A stretch of DNA of 64,000 nt from positions 310,001-374,000 of the forward strand of contig NZ_LT615367.1 in assembly GCF_900095885.1 (NCBI RefSeq), given 5' to 3'. The notes beneath the pieces are model-generated. The model was not told the DNA's origin. It did no database searches and saw only the letters and a program-made list of their open reading frames with translations. The position numbers were made by a program, and so were the translations under genes. This DNA is from Dickeya aquatica (GTDB taxonomy: Bacteria > Pseudomonadota > Gammaproteobacteria > Enterobacterales > Enterobacteriaceae). Shown here one piece after another: positions 35,512-44,797 of the stretch (positions are counted from its first letter, which is position 1; the number at the start of each line of letters is the position of its first letter).

Positions 35512-36285
35512 TTATTTGGAAACGTCTTGTCCGAAGTATCGCACAGAAATGGTCTGATAGGTGCCGTCAGCTTTGATTTGATCTAACGCTTTGTTCAGCG
35601 CCTCAACCAGTTGCGGCTGGTTTTTGCGCAGTAAAATCGCTGAGGGATCGCCGCTTTCAGCGGTAGCGACCACTTTGACGTTGGCATCCGGTTTATGCTT
35701 TTTGAAATCCAGGAATGACAGGTTATCGTTCAGCGTTGCCTCAGCGCGGCCGCTCAACACCAGTTCCAGCGACTGGTTAAAGCCATCGGTCGGCACGATG
35801 TCTGCGCCGTAGCTGGTGGCCAGTTTTGAATAGTTGCTGGTCAGGCTCTGGGCGGATTTATGCCCTTTGAGATCGGCGAAGGATTTGATGTTGGTGTTAT
35901 CACCCCGCACAATCAGCACCGATTTTGAGTCGATATACGGTTTGGAGAAGTCATACTTTGCCTGGCGCTCTTTGGTGACTCCAACCTGGTTGATGACAGC
36001 GTCATAGCGCTTGGCATCCACACCGGCAATCAGCCCATCCCAGCGGCCTTCGATGAACTCCGCTTTCACGCCCAGTTTTTCTGCCACCGCGCGGCCGACA
36101 TCCACATCAAAACCCACCAGCTTGCCGGAGGCATCATGATAGGTGTAAGGCGCATATGTCCCTTCGGTGCCGAATTTGATAACGCCTGCGGTTTTGATGG
36201 CGCTCAAATCATCCTGTGCGTAGGCCAGAACGCTGGTGCTCAGTAAGGCGCTGGTGAGTAATGCTAAACGGAATGCTTTCATCAT
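35512..36285 (-). CDS. Amino-acid ABC transporter substrate-binding protein
   Basis: A 257-residue periplasmic binding protein (family 3). Signal peptide to about residue 24 (STSVLAYAQ). Then IKFGTEGTYAPYTYHDASGKLVGFDVDVGRAVAEKLG, the family signature, WDGLIAGVDAKRYDAVINQVGVTKERQ and a short C-terminus ISVRYFGQDVSK. Overall most like the cystine-type TcyJ group, but the ligand cannot be read from sequence. The start is either of two adjacent ATGs (36285 or 36282) behind AGGA. Co-directional with the permease gene. Confidence 0.85.
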   Translation of the reverse strand: MMKAFRLALLTSALLSTSVLAYAQDDLSAIKTAGVIKFGTEGTYAPYTYHDASGKLVGFDVDVGRAVAEKLGVKAEFIEGRWDGLIAGVDAKRYDAVINQVGVTKERQAKYDFSKPYIDSKSVLIVRGDNTNIKSFADLKGHKSAQSLTSNYSKLATSYGADIVPTDGFNQSLELVLSGRAEATLNDNLSFLDFKKHKPDANVKVVATAESGDPSAILLRKNQPQLVEALNKALDQIKADGTYQTISVRYFGQDVSK

Positions 36286-36297
36286 CGTTCCTGCCAA

Positions 36298-36600
36298 GTG
36301 TGGTTAGGGTTTTTATCAGTCAGAAATGCTGCGAATTTACGTGATGTCGTGATGTTTGCCAAGCACGTAAAAGATATGGCTTATACCTGAGTTGAATATA
36401 GTGAAGTGCTGGCGGTTTGACTAACAAGAGATGACACTGTCGTTTCACCCTGTAGGGGGTTTTGCTATGCTCGCACTCCAATCATAGCGTGCCACTGTCA
36501 GTGCATGGCTTAATGGAGATAAAGATGCGTGCTGAATTTTTGTTTCTGAACTATAGCCATCACCCAGTTGTTTCAGAAATAGCGTTCAAGGAGTCCGTCA
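36298..36600. other. Divergent intergenic region before the Wzt-type gene
   Basis: 303 bp between the minus-strand binding protein and the plus-strand export ATPase. A possible plus-strand promoter is TTTCAC (36443-36448), 17 nt, TATGCT (36466-36471). No JUMPstart/ops element, typical of many polysaccharide operons, is seen. A 38-codon frame at 36525 is described separately. Confidence 0.5.
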
Positions 36601-36641
36601 ATGTCCTCCGATGTTACCATCAAGGTCGACAATCTCAGTAA
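36525..36641 (+). CDS. Possible 38-residue leader peptide before the Wzt-type gene
   Basis: An ATG with a good ribosome site (GGAGATAAAG) opens a 38-codon frame, MRAEFLFLNYSHHPVV onward, that ends 40 bp inside the following gene in another frame. It could couple or dampen translation of the ATPase gene. I know no similar peptide and the frame may be chance. Confidence 0.25.
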   Translation: MRAEFLFLNYSHHPVVSEIAFKESVNVLRCYHQGRQSQ

Positions 36642-38073
36642 ATGTTACAATGTTTATTCACAGCCTGTAGATAGACTTAAACAGTTCCTCTTTCCCCGCG
36701 TAGGGAGAATGGTGAATCGGAGCACTAAGCAGTATTTTAGTGAGTTTTGGGCGTTGAAGAATGTCTCTTTCGAAATAATGCAGGGTGAGACGATTGGGAT
36801 CGTTGGACGTAATGGTGGAGGTAAGTCGACCCTGCTGCAAATGATCTGTGGCACGCTGACGCCAACACAAGGTTCTATCATGACGAACGGTCGCATTGCC
36901 GCGTTGCTGGAACTGGGGTCTGGTTTTAACCCTGAATATACCGGTCGGGATAATGTGTATCTTAACGGTTCGTTGCTAGGGCTAAGCCGTGATGAAATTG
37001 AACAACGGTTTGATGACATAGTGGCATTTGCCGACATCGGCGATTTTATCGATCAACCGGTGAAAACGTATTCAAGCGGCATGGTTGTTCGCCTTGCATT
37101 CTCTGTGTCAGTGAATGTTGAGCCGCAAATTTTGGTTGTTGATGAAGCTTTGGCGGTTGGTGATGAGTTGTTTCAGCGCAAATGTTTTTCACGCATTGCA
37201 GAGCTTAAGGCGAAAGGAACAACGATCCTGTTTGTTTCCCATTCCGCTGGCGCAGTGGTGGAATTGTGCGACAGAGCATTGCTGCTGGATGCCGGTGAAT
37301 TATTATGGCAAGGTAAACCACGGGTCGCCGTGATTAATTACCAAAAGCTGCTCTATGCACCAGCGGACAAGCGAGCGCAGATTCGAGAGCAGATCAAGCA
37401 AATGGTGCAGTCGTATCAGGACATGCCGCCATCCGCTGATGCTGGCGGATCGGCTGAATCAATATCGGTGACACAAGACCCTGCGGCGGTAAGTGATGTC
37501 ACTGCACCAGTAGAATATACCTCAGACAGTCTCAATGATTGTGAAACGGATGTTGAATTAGCGTCGCGTTCTTCACCAATGCAAGAGTCATTCGATCCTC
37601 ACCTGGTGTCTAACCAGACGATGGAGTACGCCTCAAGAGGGGCATATGTTAAAGAACCTGTTATTCGCACATTTGACGGCGAGCGGGTTAACAACCTGAT
37701 ACGGCGCAGGCGTTATCAATATACTTATCAGGTTCATTTTACCCACACAGTTGCTCAGGTTCGCTTTGGTATGGTCATTCGCACTATCTCAGGCTTACCG
37801 TTGGGAGGGGCAATGTCTTCGCAACAGTCAGATACGATCCCGGTAGTGGTTCAAGGCACAACTATTACCGTGACGTTTGATTTTGATTGCCTCTTAAACC
37901 CCGGCACCTATTTCATGAATGCAGGTGTGTTCGGACGAATGCATGATGAGGAAGAGACGGTTCTGCATCGTTTGGTGGACGCTGCGGTATTTCGGGTGAT
38001 GCCCGTAGAGAACAATCTTGCAACCGGGATGATTGATTTCGGCTACGTGGCAAAGGTAAAAGTCCATGAATAA
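36601..38073 (+). CDS. Wzt-type polysaccharide export ABC ATPase with carbohydrate-binding tail
   Basis: A 490-residue protein of the Wzt/TagH class that powers export of finished O-antigen or similar chains. The ATPase domain (1-250) has Walker A GRNGGGKST (69-77; the usual Ala is Gly), the ABC signature replaced by YSSGM as is normal for Wzt, and Walker B ILVVDEALAVGD. An acidic Ser/Asp-rich linker (about 270-350) leads to a C-terminal beta-rich domain (360-490; IRTISGLPLGGAMSS, VTFDFDCLLNPGTYFMNAGV) that matches the Wzt terminal-sugar recognition domain. No wzm permease gene is adjacent. Its end overlaps the next gene by 8 bp. Confidence 0.85.
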   Translation: MSSDVTIKVDNLSKCYNVYSQPVDRLKQFLFPRVGRMVNRSTKQYFSEFWALKNVSFEIMQGETIGIVGRNGGGKSTLLQMICGTLTPTQGSIMTNGRIAALLELGSGFNPEYTGRDNVYLNGSLLGLSRDEIEQRFDDIVAFADIGDFIDQPVKTYSSGMVVRLAFSVSVNVEPQILVVDEALAVGDELFQRKCFSRIAELKAKGTTILFVSHSAGAVVELCDRALLLDAGELLWQGKPRVAVINYQKLLYAPADKRAQIREQIKQMVQSYQDMPPSADAGGSAESISVTQDPAAVSDVTAPVEYTSDSLNDCETDVELASRSSPMQESFDPHLVSNQTMEYASRGAYVKEPVIRTFDGERVNNLIRRRRYQYTYQVHFTHTVAQVRFGMVIRTISGLPLGGAMSSQQSDTIPVVVQGTTITVTFDFDCLLNPGTYFMNAGVFGRMHDEEETVLHRLVDAAVFRVMPVENNLATGMIDFGYVAKVKVHE

Positions 38074-40195
38074 TCTTTTCTCTAATATTCTGGTGTCCTG
38101 TCCTAATGGCGGAGGACTGTTTTTGCTAGATCAGGGTAGCTATTACAAATTGGATGCTACCAATACAACCGGTATTTTTTTCACCAATGGCGTGTTATTA
38201 CGCGCGATACAACCCGCCTCGTTGGCTTTCTGTGGCCAACAAGCTATTGAGGTTGATAAATCAATAGTTTTTGATGACGTCCATGATGTGATGGCTATTC
38301 ATCAGCATTATTACCTGGTCGGCACGACTAATAATGAAGTGATTAAATTCTCGCCGGACGGTACCGAGTTGCAGCGCTGGGTTTTCCCCGGTGAAAATGA
38401 TGCGATGCATTTGAACTGCCTTGGCACATGGGGAGAGCGGATCGTATTTTCAGCTTTTGGCGATTTTCATCACACGCGAGAATATAAAGGCCAGAGCGTT
38501 GGCGCCGGATTTGTGCAGGATCTCTATACCGGCGAGCGGCTTATTGAAGGATTGTCTCAGCCGCATAGTCTGCTGCAAATGGGCGATAACCTCCTTGTCG
38601 CCAGCTCTGAAGATAGGGAAATTCGTGAGTACTCACCATCGGGTGAACTGGTTCGCTCGTACCGTTTTGATGGATATCCTCGCGGCATTGGCATTCTAAA
38701 TGGCGTGATTTACGTAGGGTTAAGTCGCTCGCGCAATATTGACGATCAGGGTGTAAGCAGCGCCAGACTTGTTGCCTTAGATAGCCATTCTTTTCATGAG
38801 CTTGGTGCGATGGATTTGCCTGTCAGAGAGATTTATTCCGTTGTTACGATTGAAGACTCCATGCAATTAGTGGGTGCCATAGCAGCCACTGCGTCAAGAA
38901 CATCTTTTGTATACGAACAGCGGCTTATCGGGCTTGAGCAACAGCAAGCGCAATGGACGACAGACATAAAGAGTGCACTTGGTGAACGCTGCCTGCCTGA
39001 TGACCCAACCGGGATCAATAGCGTAAAACAGGCGATGCATATTCAGGCTGAGACTATCGCTAATTTGCAGGGTACCGTGGCCTCGACAGAAGCACACCGT
39101 GATACGCTGGCGCAGCAACTGGCCTCGACAGAAGCACACCGTGATACGCTGGCGCAGCAACTGGCCTCGACAGAAGCACACCGTGATACGCTGGTGCAGC
39201 AACTGACCTCGACAGAAGCACACCGTGATACGCTGGCGCAGCAACTGGCCTCGACAGAAGCACACCGTGATACGCTGGCGCAGCAACTGGCCTCGACAGA
39301 AGCACACCGTGATACGCTGGTGCAGCAACTGACCTCGACAGAAGCACACCGTGATACGCTGGCGCAGCAACTGGCCTCGACAGAAGCACACCGTGATACG
39401 CTGGCGCAGCAACAGGCCTCGACAGAAGCACATCGTGATACGCTGGCGCAGCAACTGACCTCGACAGCAGCACACCGTGATACGCTGGCGCAGCAACTGA
39501 CCTCGACAGAAGCACACCGTGATACGCTGGTGCAGCAACTGACCTCGACAGCAGCACACCGTGATACGCTGGTGCAGCAACTGGCCTCCAAAGAAGTGCA
39601 ACTGGAGTCACTGATAAACGATGTGAAGGCGCTCGCGAGCTCTAAAGATGAGATAATACGCCAGCATAAGCAGGTTGTATCATCATTAGAGCAACATATT
39701 GCGTCCCGTGAGTGCACCCTGAACGTCATGGGAGAAGAGATAGCAAGCCTGAAAAAACAATTGGCGGCGAAAGAGCACCAATTTATGTTGATGGGCGAGA
39801 ATGTCGCCTTGTTAACCAGTCAGTTGTCATCCAGTGAGCAGGCTGTAAATGAGCTCAGTGACGAGATTCGGCGGCAGAGCACCGTTTTGCATGAACAAGA
39901 GCGGCGATTTCAGTTCGTGGTTAATTCTTACTCCTGGCAACTGACAAAACCGCTACGTTTTTTAGCCAGATTCCTCAGGGGGGACTGGCAGGCTATTGCC
40001 GAGTCACAGCATTATCTCGCTATTCGGCATGTCGTATTGTTACCTCGAAATGTCGTGCGCGCTGGCTGCTATGGCGTTAAGCATTACGGATCATTTTTCC
40101 GTTGTTTGCGTGCGGCTTTCGCTGTGTGGCGGCGCGAAGGGATTAAGGGATTACGTGAGCGTTGCCGTCAGTTGAACCAGCTTAATGGACGCTGA
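38066..40195 (+). CDS. Propeller-headed protein with 14-residue coiled-coil repeats
   Basis: A 709-residue protein without signal peptide. Residues 1-320 look like a beta-propeller (repeated short beta stretches such as HQHYYLVGTTNNEVIKFSPDG and LQMGDNLLVASSEDREIREYSPSG), like heads of some glycan-synthesis proteins. Residues 339-506 are twelve copies of a 14-residue unit (STEAHRDTLAQQL), two heptads each, then more coiled coil to about 620. The last 90 residues are basic and aromatic (SYSWQLTKPLRFLARFLRGDW), a tail often found on coiled-coil parts of glycosyltransferases, possibly membrane-associated. Coupled to the Wzt-type gene by overlap. A length-ruler or scaffold role, as in WbdD, is conjecture. 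Confidence 0.65.
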   Translation: MNNLFSNILVSCPNGGGLFLLDQGSYYKLDATNTTGIFFTNGVLLRAIQPASLAFCGQQAIEVDKSIVFDDVHDVMAIHQHYYLVGTTNNEVIKFSPDGTELQRWVFPGENDAMHLNCLGTWGERIVFSAFGDFHHTREYKGQSVGAGFVQDLYTGERLIEGLSQPHSLLQMGDNLLVASSEDREIREYSPSGELVRSYRFDGYPRGIGILNGVIYVGLSRSRNIDDQGVSSARLVALDSHSFHELGAMDLPVREIYSVVTIEDSMQLVGAIAATASRTSFVYEQRLIGLEQQQAQWTTDIKSALGERCLPDDPTGINSVKQAMHIQAETIANLQGTVASTEAHRDTLAQQLASTEAHRDTLAQQLASTEAHRDTLVQQLTSTEAHRDTLAQQLASTEAHRDTLAQQLASTEAHRDTLVQQLTSTEAHRDTLAQQLASTEAHRDTLAQQQASTEAHRDTLAQQLTSTAAHRDTLAQQLTSTEAHRDTLVQQLTSTAAHRDTLVQQLASKEVQLESLINDVKALASSKDEIIRQHKQVVSSLEQHIASRECTLNVMGEEIASLKKQLAAKEHQFMLMGENVALLTSQLSSSEQAVNELSDEIRRQSTVLHEQERRFQFVVNSYSWQLTKPLRFLARFLRGDWQAIAESQHYLAIRHVVLLPRNVVRAGCYGVKHYGSFFRCLRAAFAVWRREGIKGLRERCRQLNQLNGR
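39080..39583 (+). repeat. Twelve 42-bp in-frame tandem repeats
   Basis: Twelve nearly identical 42-bp units, each coding 14 residues. They vary only at a few positions (A/T at residue 1, E/A at 4, A/V at 11, one L/Q at 14). Units 2-4 and 5-7 repeat as a block with the pattern A..A, A..V, T..A, which points to expansion by a 126-bp unit. A degenerate thirteenth unit starts at 39584 (ASKEVQLESL). Confidence 0.97.
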
Positions 40196-40301
40196 ACGGT
40201 TTGCCAGTTGGAAAAAGCCGTGATCGCCCCGTGCCGCATTCAATCAAGATGATGAGGGATGGGATAATCAAATGGTCAGGGGTTTATAATAATTGAAGAA
40301 G

Positions 40302-40337
40302 AAAAAGGCGCTACCCCTAAAGGGAGCGCCTTTTTTT
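40302..40337. terminator. Bidirectional terminator between the repeat gene and fis
   Basis: Stem GGCGCT (40307-40312) and AGCGCC (40325-40330), extended inside by CCCCTAAAGGG. It is flanked by AAAAA on the left and TTTTTTT on the right, so it can act on both strands. It lies 22 bp beyond the fis stop. Confidence 0.88.
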
Positions 40338-40358
40338 CAAAGAACCAGCAATCGACTA

Positions 40359-40655
40359 TCAGTTCATGCCGTATTTTTTCAGTTTCTTACGCAGCGTACC
40401 GCGGTTGATACCCATCATCAGGGCAGCGCGGGTTTGGTTACCGCGGGTGTACTGCATCACCATGTCCAACAGCGGCTGTTCTACTTCAGCCAGTACCAGC
40501 TCATAGAGGTCATTCACGTCCTGACCATTCAGTTGAGCGAAATAGTTCTTCAGTGCCTGTTTAACCGAGTCGCGCAGGGGTTTTTGGGTTACCTGAGCCT
40601 GAGAGTTTACAGTGGAAACGGTCAGTACGTCAGAATTCACGCGTTGTTCGAACAT
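40359..40655 (-). CDS. fis: Nucleoid protein Fis
   Basis: A 98-residue DNA-bending protein with the exact family length. The N-terminus has [19 protein letters not shown] and the C-terminal helix-turn-helix reads [29 protein letters not shown]. Fis activates rRNA promoters and is itself under stringent control. It is the second gene of the dusB-fis operon, 23 bp after dusB. Confidence 0.99.
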   Translation of the reverse strand: MFEQRVNSDVLTVSTVNSQAQVTQKPLRDSVKQALKNYFAQLNGQDVNDLYELVLAEVEQPLLDMVMQYTRGNQTRAALMMGINRGTLRKKLKKYGMN

Positions 40656-40678
40656 AGTTCTGTCAGCTCTTTTTCTGT

Positions 40679-41644
40679 TTACGCAAGATTTTCAAAATAT
40701 GCCTCCAACGCCTCCAGCTGTGCGCTGGCGTCCTCTATGGCGTTGAATGTGCGCCTAAACTGGTCGTTTGGGGCGTGCGCCTGGAGATACCAGGACACGT
40801 GTTTACGTGCGATACGAAATCCCTTGCCTTGACCGTAAAAGTCGTGCAGTTCCCGTATGTGCCCTATCAACAAGCGCTTGACCTCTGCCAGTGGCAGGGG
40901 TGGCAGCAACTCCCCTGTGTCCAGATAATGCTGGATTTCCCGAAAGATCCAGGGTCTTCCCTGAGCGGCACGTCCTATCATCAGGGCATCAGCCCCGGTG
41001 TAATCAAGAACCGCTCTGGCTTTGCGCGGGTCAGTAATGTCGCCATTCGCAATAATCGGAATGGCAACGCTCTGCTTAACTGCCCGAATGCTGTCGTATT
41101 CCGCTTCACCATTGAACAGACACGCACGCGTGCGTCCATGAATGGTGAGCGCCTGAATGCCACAGCCTTCAGCCAATTTGGCAATCTCAACACAATTACG
41201 GTGTTCGGGTGCCCAACCGGTACGGATTTTCAGCGTGACCGGTACATCGACCGCGTTGACCACCGTGGTCAATATCTCTTTGACTAACGCCGGATATTGC
41301 AGCAGCGCCGAGCCCGCCATCTTACGGTTGACCTTTTTAGCCGGGCAACCCATGTTGATGTCGATTATCTGCGCGCCATTCTCCGCATTGATCCTGGCGG
41401 CAGCCGCCATCTCCTGCGGGTCACAACCGGCAATCTGCACCGCCCGAATACCGGGTTCATCGCTATGTACCATGCGCAGCCGTGACTTATCCGAACGCCA
41501 CACTTCCGGGTTGGAAGAGAGCATCTCGGAAACCGTCATTCCCGCTCCCATCGCATAGCAGAGGGCCCTGAACGGGCGATCGCTGACGCCTGCCATCGGG
41601 GCGGCGATTAAACGATTAGGAAGCTGAAATTGTCCGATGTACAT
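40679..41644 (-). CDS. dusB: tRNA-dihydrouridine synthase B
   Basis: An FMN enzyme that reduces uridine in the tRNA D loop. The 321 residues equal E. coli DusB. Features: [12 protein letters not shown] at the start, catalytic Cys100 in [34 protein letters not shown] and [13 protein letters not shown]. The ATG at 41644 ([17 protein letters not shown]) is the family start; an upstream in-frame start would lie in the promoter. Confidence 0.98.
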   Translation of the reverse strand: MYIGQFQLPNRLIAAPMAGVSDRPFRALCYAMGAGMTVSEMLSSNPEVWRSDKSRLRMVHSDEPGIRAVQIAGCDPQEMAAAARINAENGAQIIDINMGCPAKKVNRKMAGSALLQYPALVKEILTTVVNAVDVPVTLKIRTGWAPEHRNCVEIAKLAEGCGIQALTIHGRTRACLFNGEAEYDSIRAVKQSVAIPIIANGDITDPRKARAVLDYTGADALMIGRAAQGRPWIFREIQHYLDTGELLPPLPLAEVKRLLIGHIRELHDFYGQGKGFRIARKHVSWYLQAHAPNDQFRRTFNAIEDASAQLEALEAYFENLA

Positions 41645-41682
41645 AGACAAAGAGTGACCATACTGTGCCTGCAAGGGCGCGT

Positions 41683-41711
41683 ATATTACGCATTTTTTAC
41701 GCGATAGGAAA
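41683..41711 (-). promoter_or_regulatory. dusB-fis promoter
   Basis: On the minus strand TTTCCT (41711-41706), 17 nt, TAATAT (41688-41683), then a GC-rich discriminator ACGCGCCC. It closely resembles the E. coli fis promoter, and the discriminator fits strong stringent control. Confidence 0.75.
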
Positions 41712-41927
41712 GGCCAAACTTTGAGCAATTGCGCGTGACAGATCAATGAAATGCTGCTTTGTCTTTGAGTGAATTTTATTTTTTCTTTATTTACAATGAG
41801 TTAATTTTTTGTTGCCGTTTTTATGAACATTTCGGGGAAACAAAACATCCACCTGAATATGTCGTTTTCGGGGGCAAAACAGTGATAGATGAGGGAATTA
41901 GCGGCAATAGACAGCGGAATCTCAAGC

Positions 41928-41961
41928 CCGCCAGCCGGGTAACGGATGTCCCGGCTGGCGG
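41928..41961 (-). terminator. Possible prmA terminator hairpin
   Basis: A perfect 12-bp stem CCGCCAGCCGGG/CCCGGCTGGCGG with a 10-nt loop, 9 bp after the prmA stop. No clear U-tract follows (GCTTGAGATT), so it may act as an RNA 3' end stabiliser and not as a strong terminator. Confidence 0.5.
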
Positions 41962-41969
41962 CTGAAGGG

Positions 41970-42857
41970 TCAGACGGAGCGGCGTATTCCGGTAATACGG
42001 CACCACTCTTCTTTCTCTGCAACAGGGTCAAGCTGGAATAACGCGTCATAGGCTTGTGCCACGCTTTGTGCCTGTGACGCCAGGATCCCCGACAGGCCGA
42101 GGTGGCCGCCGACCCTGGGCAACACGCCAATCAGTGGGGCCAGTTCGCGCAGCGGGCCGGCGAGAATGTTGGCGACCACTACATCAGCCGAGAGCTCTGT
42201 GGGCTGATCTTTTGGCAGATACAGCTCCAGACGTTCAGAGACACCGTTACGCTGGGCGTTATCGCGGCTGGCCTGAATGGCCTGCGGGTCGATATCGATA
42301 CCGATAGCGCGGGCCGCACCGAGTTTCAGCGCCGCAATAGCGAGAATGCCGGAACCACAGCCGAAATCGATGATGGTTTTGCCTGCCAGGTCCAGCCCGT
42401 CAAGCCATTGCAGGCATAGCGCCGTCGTTGGGTGAGTGCCGGTACCAAACGCCAGTCCGGGGTCGAGCATCACGTTGACCGCGCTCGGGTCTGGCACATC
42501 ACGCCAGCTCGGGCAAATCCAGAGCCGCTTGCCAAACTGCATTGGGTGGAAATTTTCCATCCACTCCCGCTCCCAGTCCTTGTCTTCGAGTTGCTCGATT
42601 CTGTGGCGAAAACCCGCGCCGAGCAGCGGCTCTTGCTCCAGCATGGCGATGACCTCGGCCATGTCGGTTTCGGCATCATACAAACCGATAACGTCGGTAT
42701 CGCCCCACAAGCGGGTTTCGCCCGGCAGCGGCTCGAACACCGGTGTGTCGTGTGTATCCTGAAACGTCACCGAGACGGCACCGCTTTCAGATAACGCATC
42801 ACCCAGTTGCTCGGCATGAGCGCCGGATGTGTTGATTTTCAGTTGAATCCACGGCAT
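41970..42857 (-). CDS. prmA: Ribosomal protein L11 methyltransferase PrmA
   Basis: Trimethylates L11 of the 50S subunit using SAM. A 295-residue protein with an N-terminal L11-binding domain ([22 protein letters not shown]) and a C-terminal Rossmann methyltransferase: [23 protein letters not shown], the SAM loop [18 protein letters not shown] and ANILAGPL. The ATG at 42857 gives the family start. It lies 22 bp after panF on the same strand, so the two may be co-transcribed. Confidence 0.97.
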   Translation of the reverse strand: MPWIQLKINTSGAHAEQLGDALSESGAVSVTFQDTHDTPVFEPLPGETRLWGDTDVIGLYDAETDMAEVIAMLEQEPLLGAGFRHRIEQLEDKDWEREWMENFHPMQFGKRLWICPSWRDVPDPSAVNVMLDPGLAFGTGTHPTTALCLQWLDGLDLAGKTIIDFGCGSGILAIAALKLGAARAIGIDIDPQAIQASRDNAQRNGVSERLELYLPKDQPTELSADVVVANILAGPLRELAPLIGVLPRVGGHLGLSGILASQAQSVAQAYDALFQLDPVAEKEEWCRITGIRRSV

Positions 42858-42879
42858 AGCGGCCTCTGGTCTTAATTTT

Positions 42880-44331
42880 TTAATGTGATGAAGTGGTGGC
42901 AACCGCCGGCACGTTCTGGTGCCCAAACCGGTTGCCGACAATAAACGCCACCAGGCTTAACAGCAGCGATGGCACAATCGGGTGAAACCCGGCCAGTTGA
43001 ATGCTGAAGCTGGCAAGCAGGGTGTAGCTGATAGCGCCGCCGAACATTGAGCACAGTGCGCCGGTGGCGTTGGCGCGCTCCCAGTACAGGCCCAGCACCA
43101 GCGGCCAGAGAAAGACCGCTTCCAGCCCGCCGAATGCCAGCAGGTTCAGCCAGATTATCATCTCGGGTGGCCGCCAGGAGGCCAGCAACACCAGTAAGCC
43201 GAGCAGTAGCGTCGTCATGCTGGAGAGACGGCGAATATGGCGCTCATGGTTCATCTTGTGCGGATACACGCTCAGGTAGAGATCTTTGACGATGGTGGCT
43301 GACGCCTGCAACAAATGGGCGTTAATGTTCGACATAATCGCCGCGGTTGGTGCAGCCAGGAAAATCCCTGCCGCCAGCGGCGGCAGTACGGTGAGCATCA
43401 GCTCCGGCAACACCTGATCGGCAATGGTGAGATTGGGCAGGATGGCGCGACCCAATGCCCCGGCCAGATGCATCCCCAGCATCAGCACACTGATGACGAC
43501 GGTGCCAATCAGGATGCCGCGATGCAGCGCTTTGCTGTCACGATAGGAAATGCAACGCACGGCGGTATTCGGCAGGCCAATTACGCCAAAGCACACCAGC
43601 AGCCAGAATGAAGTCATGAATGGCGCAGAGAGGATCTGGTTTGCGCCGTGCGGATCGACCAGCGCGGGGTTGATCTGCGCCAGTTTGCTCACCGCGGCCG
43701 GTAGTCCCCCGGCGGCATAAATCACGCCTGCCAGCAGCAGTACCGTGCCAATCAGCATCACGATGCCTTGCAGCGCATCGTTCAGTACGCTGGCGCGAAA
43801 GCCGCCAAAGGCGGTGTAGAGCGCAATGGTGATACCAAAAATCAGCAGGCCGATGCTGTAAGGGACATGGGCGACGGTTTCCAGCAGCCGCGCGCCGCCG
43901 ATGAACTGCACCGCCATCGCGCCGATAAACGCCACCAGCAGGCTCAGGCTGGCAAACCACACCAGCAGGCGGCTGCCATAACGGGCGTAGAGCATGTCAT
44001 TGAGGGTAATCGCGTTATAGCGGCGGGCCAGAATGGCGAATTTTTTGCCGAGAATACTCAGTGACAACAGCATGGTCGGCACCTGAATCATCGCCAGCAA
44101 GACCCAGCCCAGCCCGTATTTGTAGGCCGCACCGGGGCCGCCGATAAACGAACTGGCGCTGACATAGGTGCCAATCAGCGTCATGGCCAGCACAAACCCG
44201 CCCATTGAGCGGCTGCCAAGAAAATATTCATTGAGAAAGCTGCCCTGCTGACGCTTGCGCCAGGCGTACACCGACAGGCCAAATACCAATATCAGGTAGG
44301 CTATCAGCGGCAGAATCACATCAGTTTGCAT
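42880..44331 (-). CDS. panF: Sodium/pantothenate symporter PanF
   Basis: A 483-residue solute:sodium symporter with about 13 membrane helices. It starts [24 protein letters not shown] and has [42 protein letters not shown], the sodium-site region, [21 protein letters not shown] and a short hydrophilic tail. Imports pantothenate for CoA synthesis. Its start lies 11 bp inside yhdT, as in E. coli. Confidence 0.96.
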   Translation of the reverse strand: MQTDVILPLIAYLILVFGLSVYAWRKRQQGSFLNEYFLGSRSMGGFVLAMTLIGTYVSASSFIGGPGAAYKYGLGWVLLAMIQVPTMLLSLSILGKKFAILARRYNAITLNDMLYARYGSRLLVWFASLSLLVAFIGAMAVQFIGGARLLETVAHVPYSIGLLIFGITIALYTAFGGFRASVLNDALQGIVMLIGTVLLLAGVIYAAGGLPAAVSKLAQINPALVDPHGANQILSAPFMTSFWLLVCFGVIGLPNTAVRCISYRDSKALHRGILIGTVVISVLMLGMHLAGALGRAILPNLTIADQVLPELMLTVLPPLAAGIFLAAPTAAIMSNINAHLLQASATIVKDLYLSVYPHKMNHERHIRRLSSMTTLLLGLLVLLASWRPPEMIIWLNLLAFGGLEAVFLWPLVLGLYWERANATGALCSMFGGAISYTLLASFSIQLAGFHPIVPSLLLSLVAFIVGNRFGHQNVPAVATTSSH

Positions 44332-44563
44332 CGTGGCTCTCCAGTGCGATATCGCGGAAGATGACACGCACCATCAGCCAGCACAGGCCGATAAACAACA
44401 TCGGCAGTGCCAGACAGGCCAGCTCGAACCAGTGAGGCAGGCCCGTTGGGCCAGGAAGGTTGTCCGGCAGATAGGCAAAGAGTATCCAGGCCACCAGATA
44501 GGCCAGCGTCAGTATCAGTGACCAACGGGCTTCGCGGTGGGCCTGAGCAAAGCGGTTATCCAT
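44321..44563 (-). CDS. yhdT: YhdT, small inner-membrane protein (DUF997)
   Basis: An 80-residue protein with two membrane helices (SLILTLAYLVAWILFAYLP and LACLALPMLFIGLCWLMVRVIF). It always precedes and overlaps panF and has the same length as E. coli YhdT. Function is unknown; the overlap suggests a part in making or running PanF, by analogy with other small subunits of sodium symporters. Confidence 0.93.
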   Translation of the reverse strand: MDNRFAQAHREARWSLILTLAYLVAWILFAYLPDNLPGPTGLPHWFELACLALPMLFIGLCWLMVRVIFRDIALESHDAN

Positions 44564-44750
44564 GATTTCCCCTTTAATCCGGCAGCGGTTTCTCTCTGTG
44601 GGTGGAAAAAGCCGCATGGCTTGACGACATCCCAGCGCACGCAGAGGGATGACACAAAACAGGGGATTTTACGGCATGTCGGCCAATTGCCCAGCGAAAA
44701 ATCCCTGCTTCGGCTCAGAAAAGCAGCCCTGAAAGGAAAACTGGCAGGAA

Positions 44751-44782
44751 ACGAAAACGGGCCGGCAACTGCCGGCCCGTTT
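44751..44782 (-). terminator. Terminator after accC
   Basis: A perfect 12-bp stem AAACGGGCCGGC/GCCGGCCCGTTT with a 4-nt loop, 15 bp after the accC stop. On the minus strand the right arm runs into TTTTCGTTT. Confidence 0.88.
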
Positions 44783-44797
44783 GGTAACGCAAAGAGA

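Larger units (their letters stand above)
41645..41969. other. Intergenic region between prmA and dusB
   Basis: 325 bp with no gene. It contains the dusB-fis promoter, an AT-rich stretch (about 41750-41830) suitable for nucleoid-protein binding, and a long hairpin next to prmA. Confidence 0.6.

Noticed and set aside
39080..39583. CRISPR-like array
   Set aside because: The 42-bp units are head-to-tail with no unique spacers and all lie in one reading frame; no cas genes are near.
38894..39729. Three long Cys- or Ala-rich open frames on the minus strand over the repeat region
   Set aside because: A 42-bp repeat without stops is open in every frame that is free of stops in one unit. These are products of the repeat; the plus-strand frame alone continues into non-repeated coding sequence and has a proper start.
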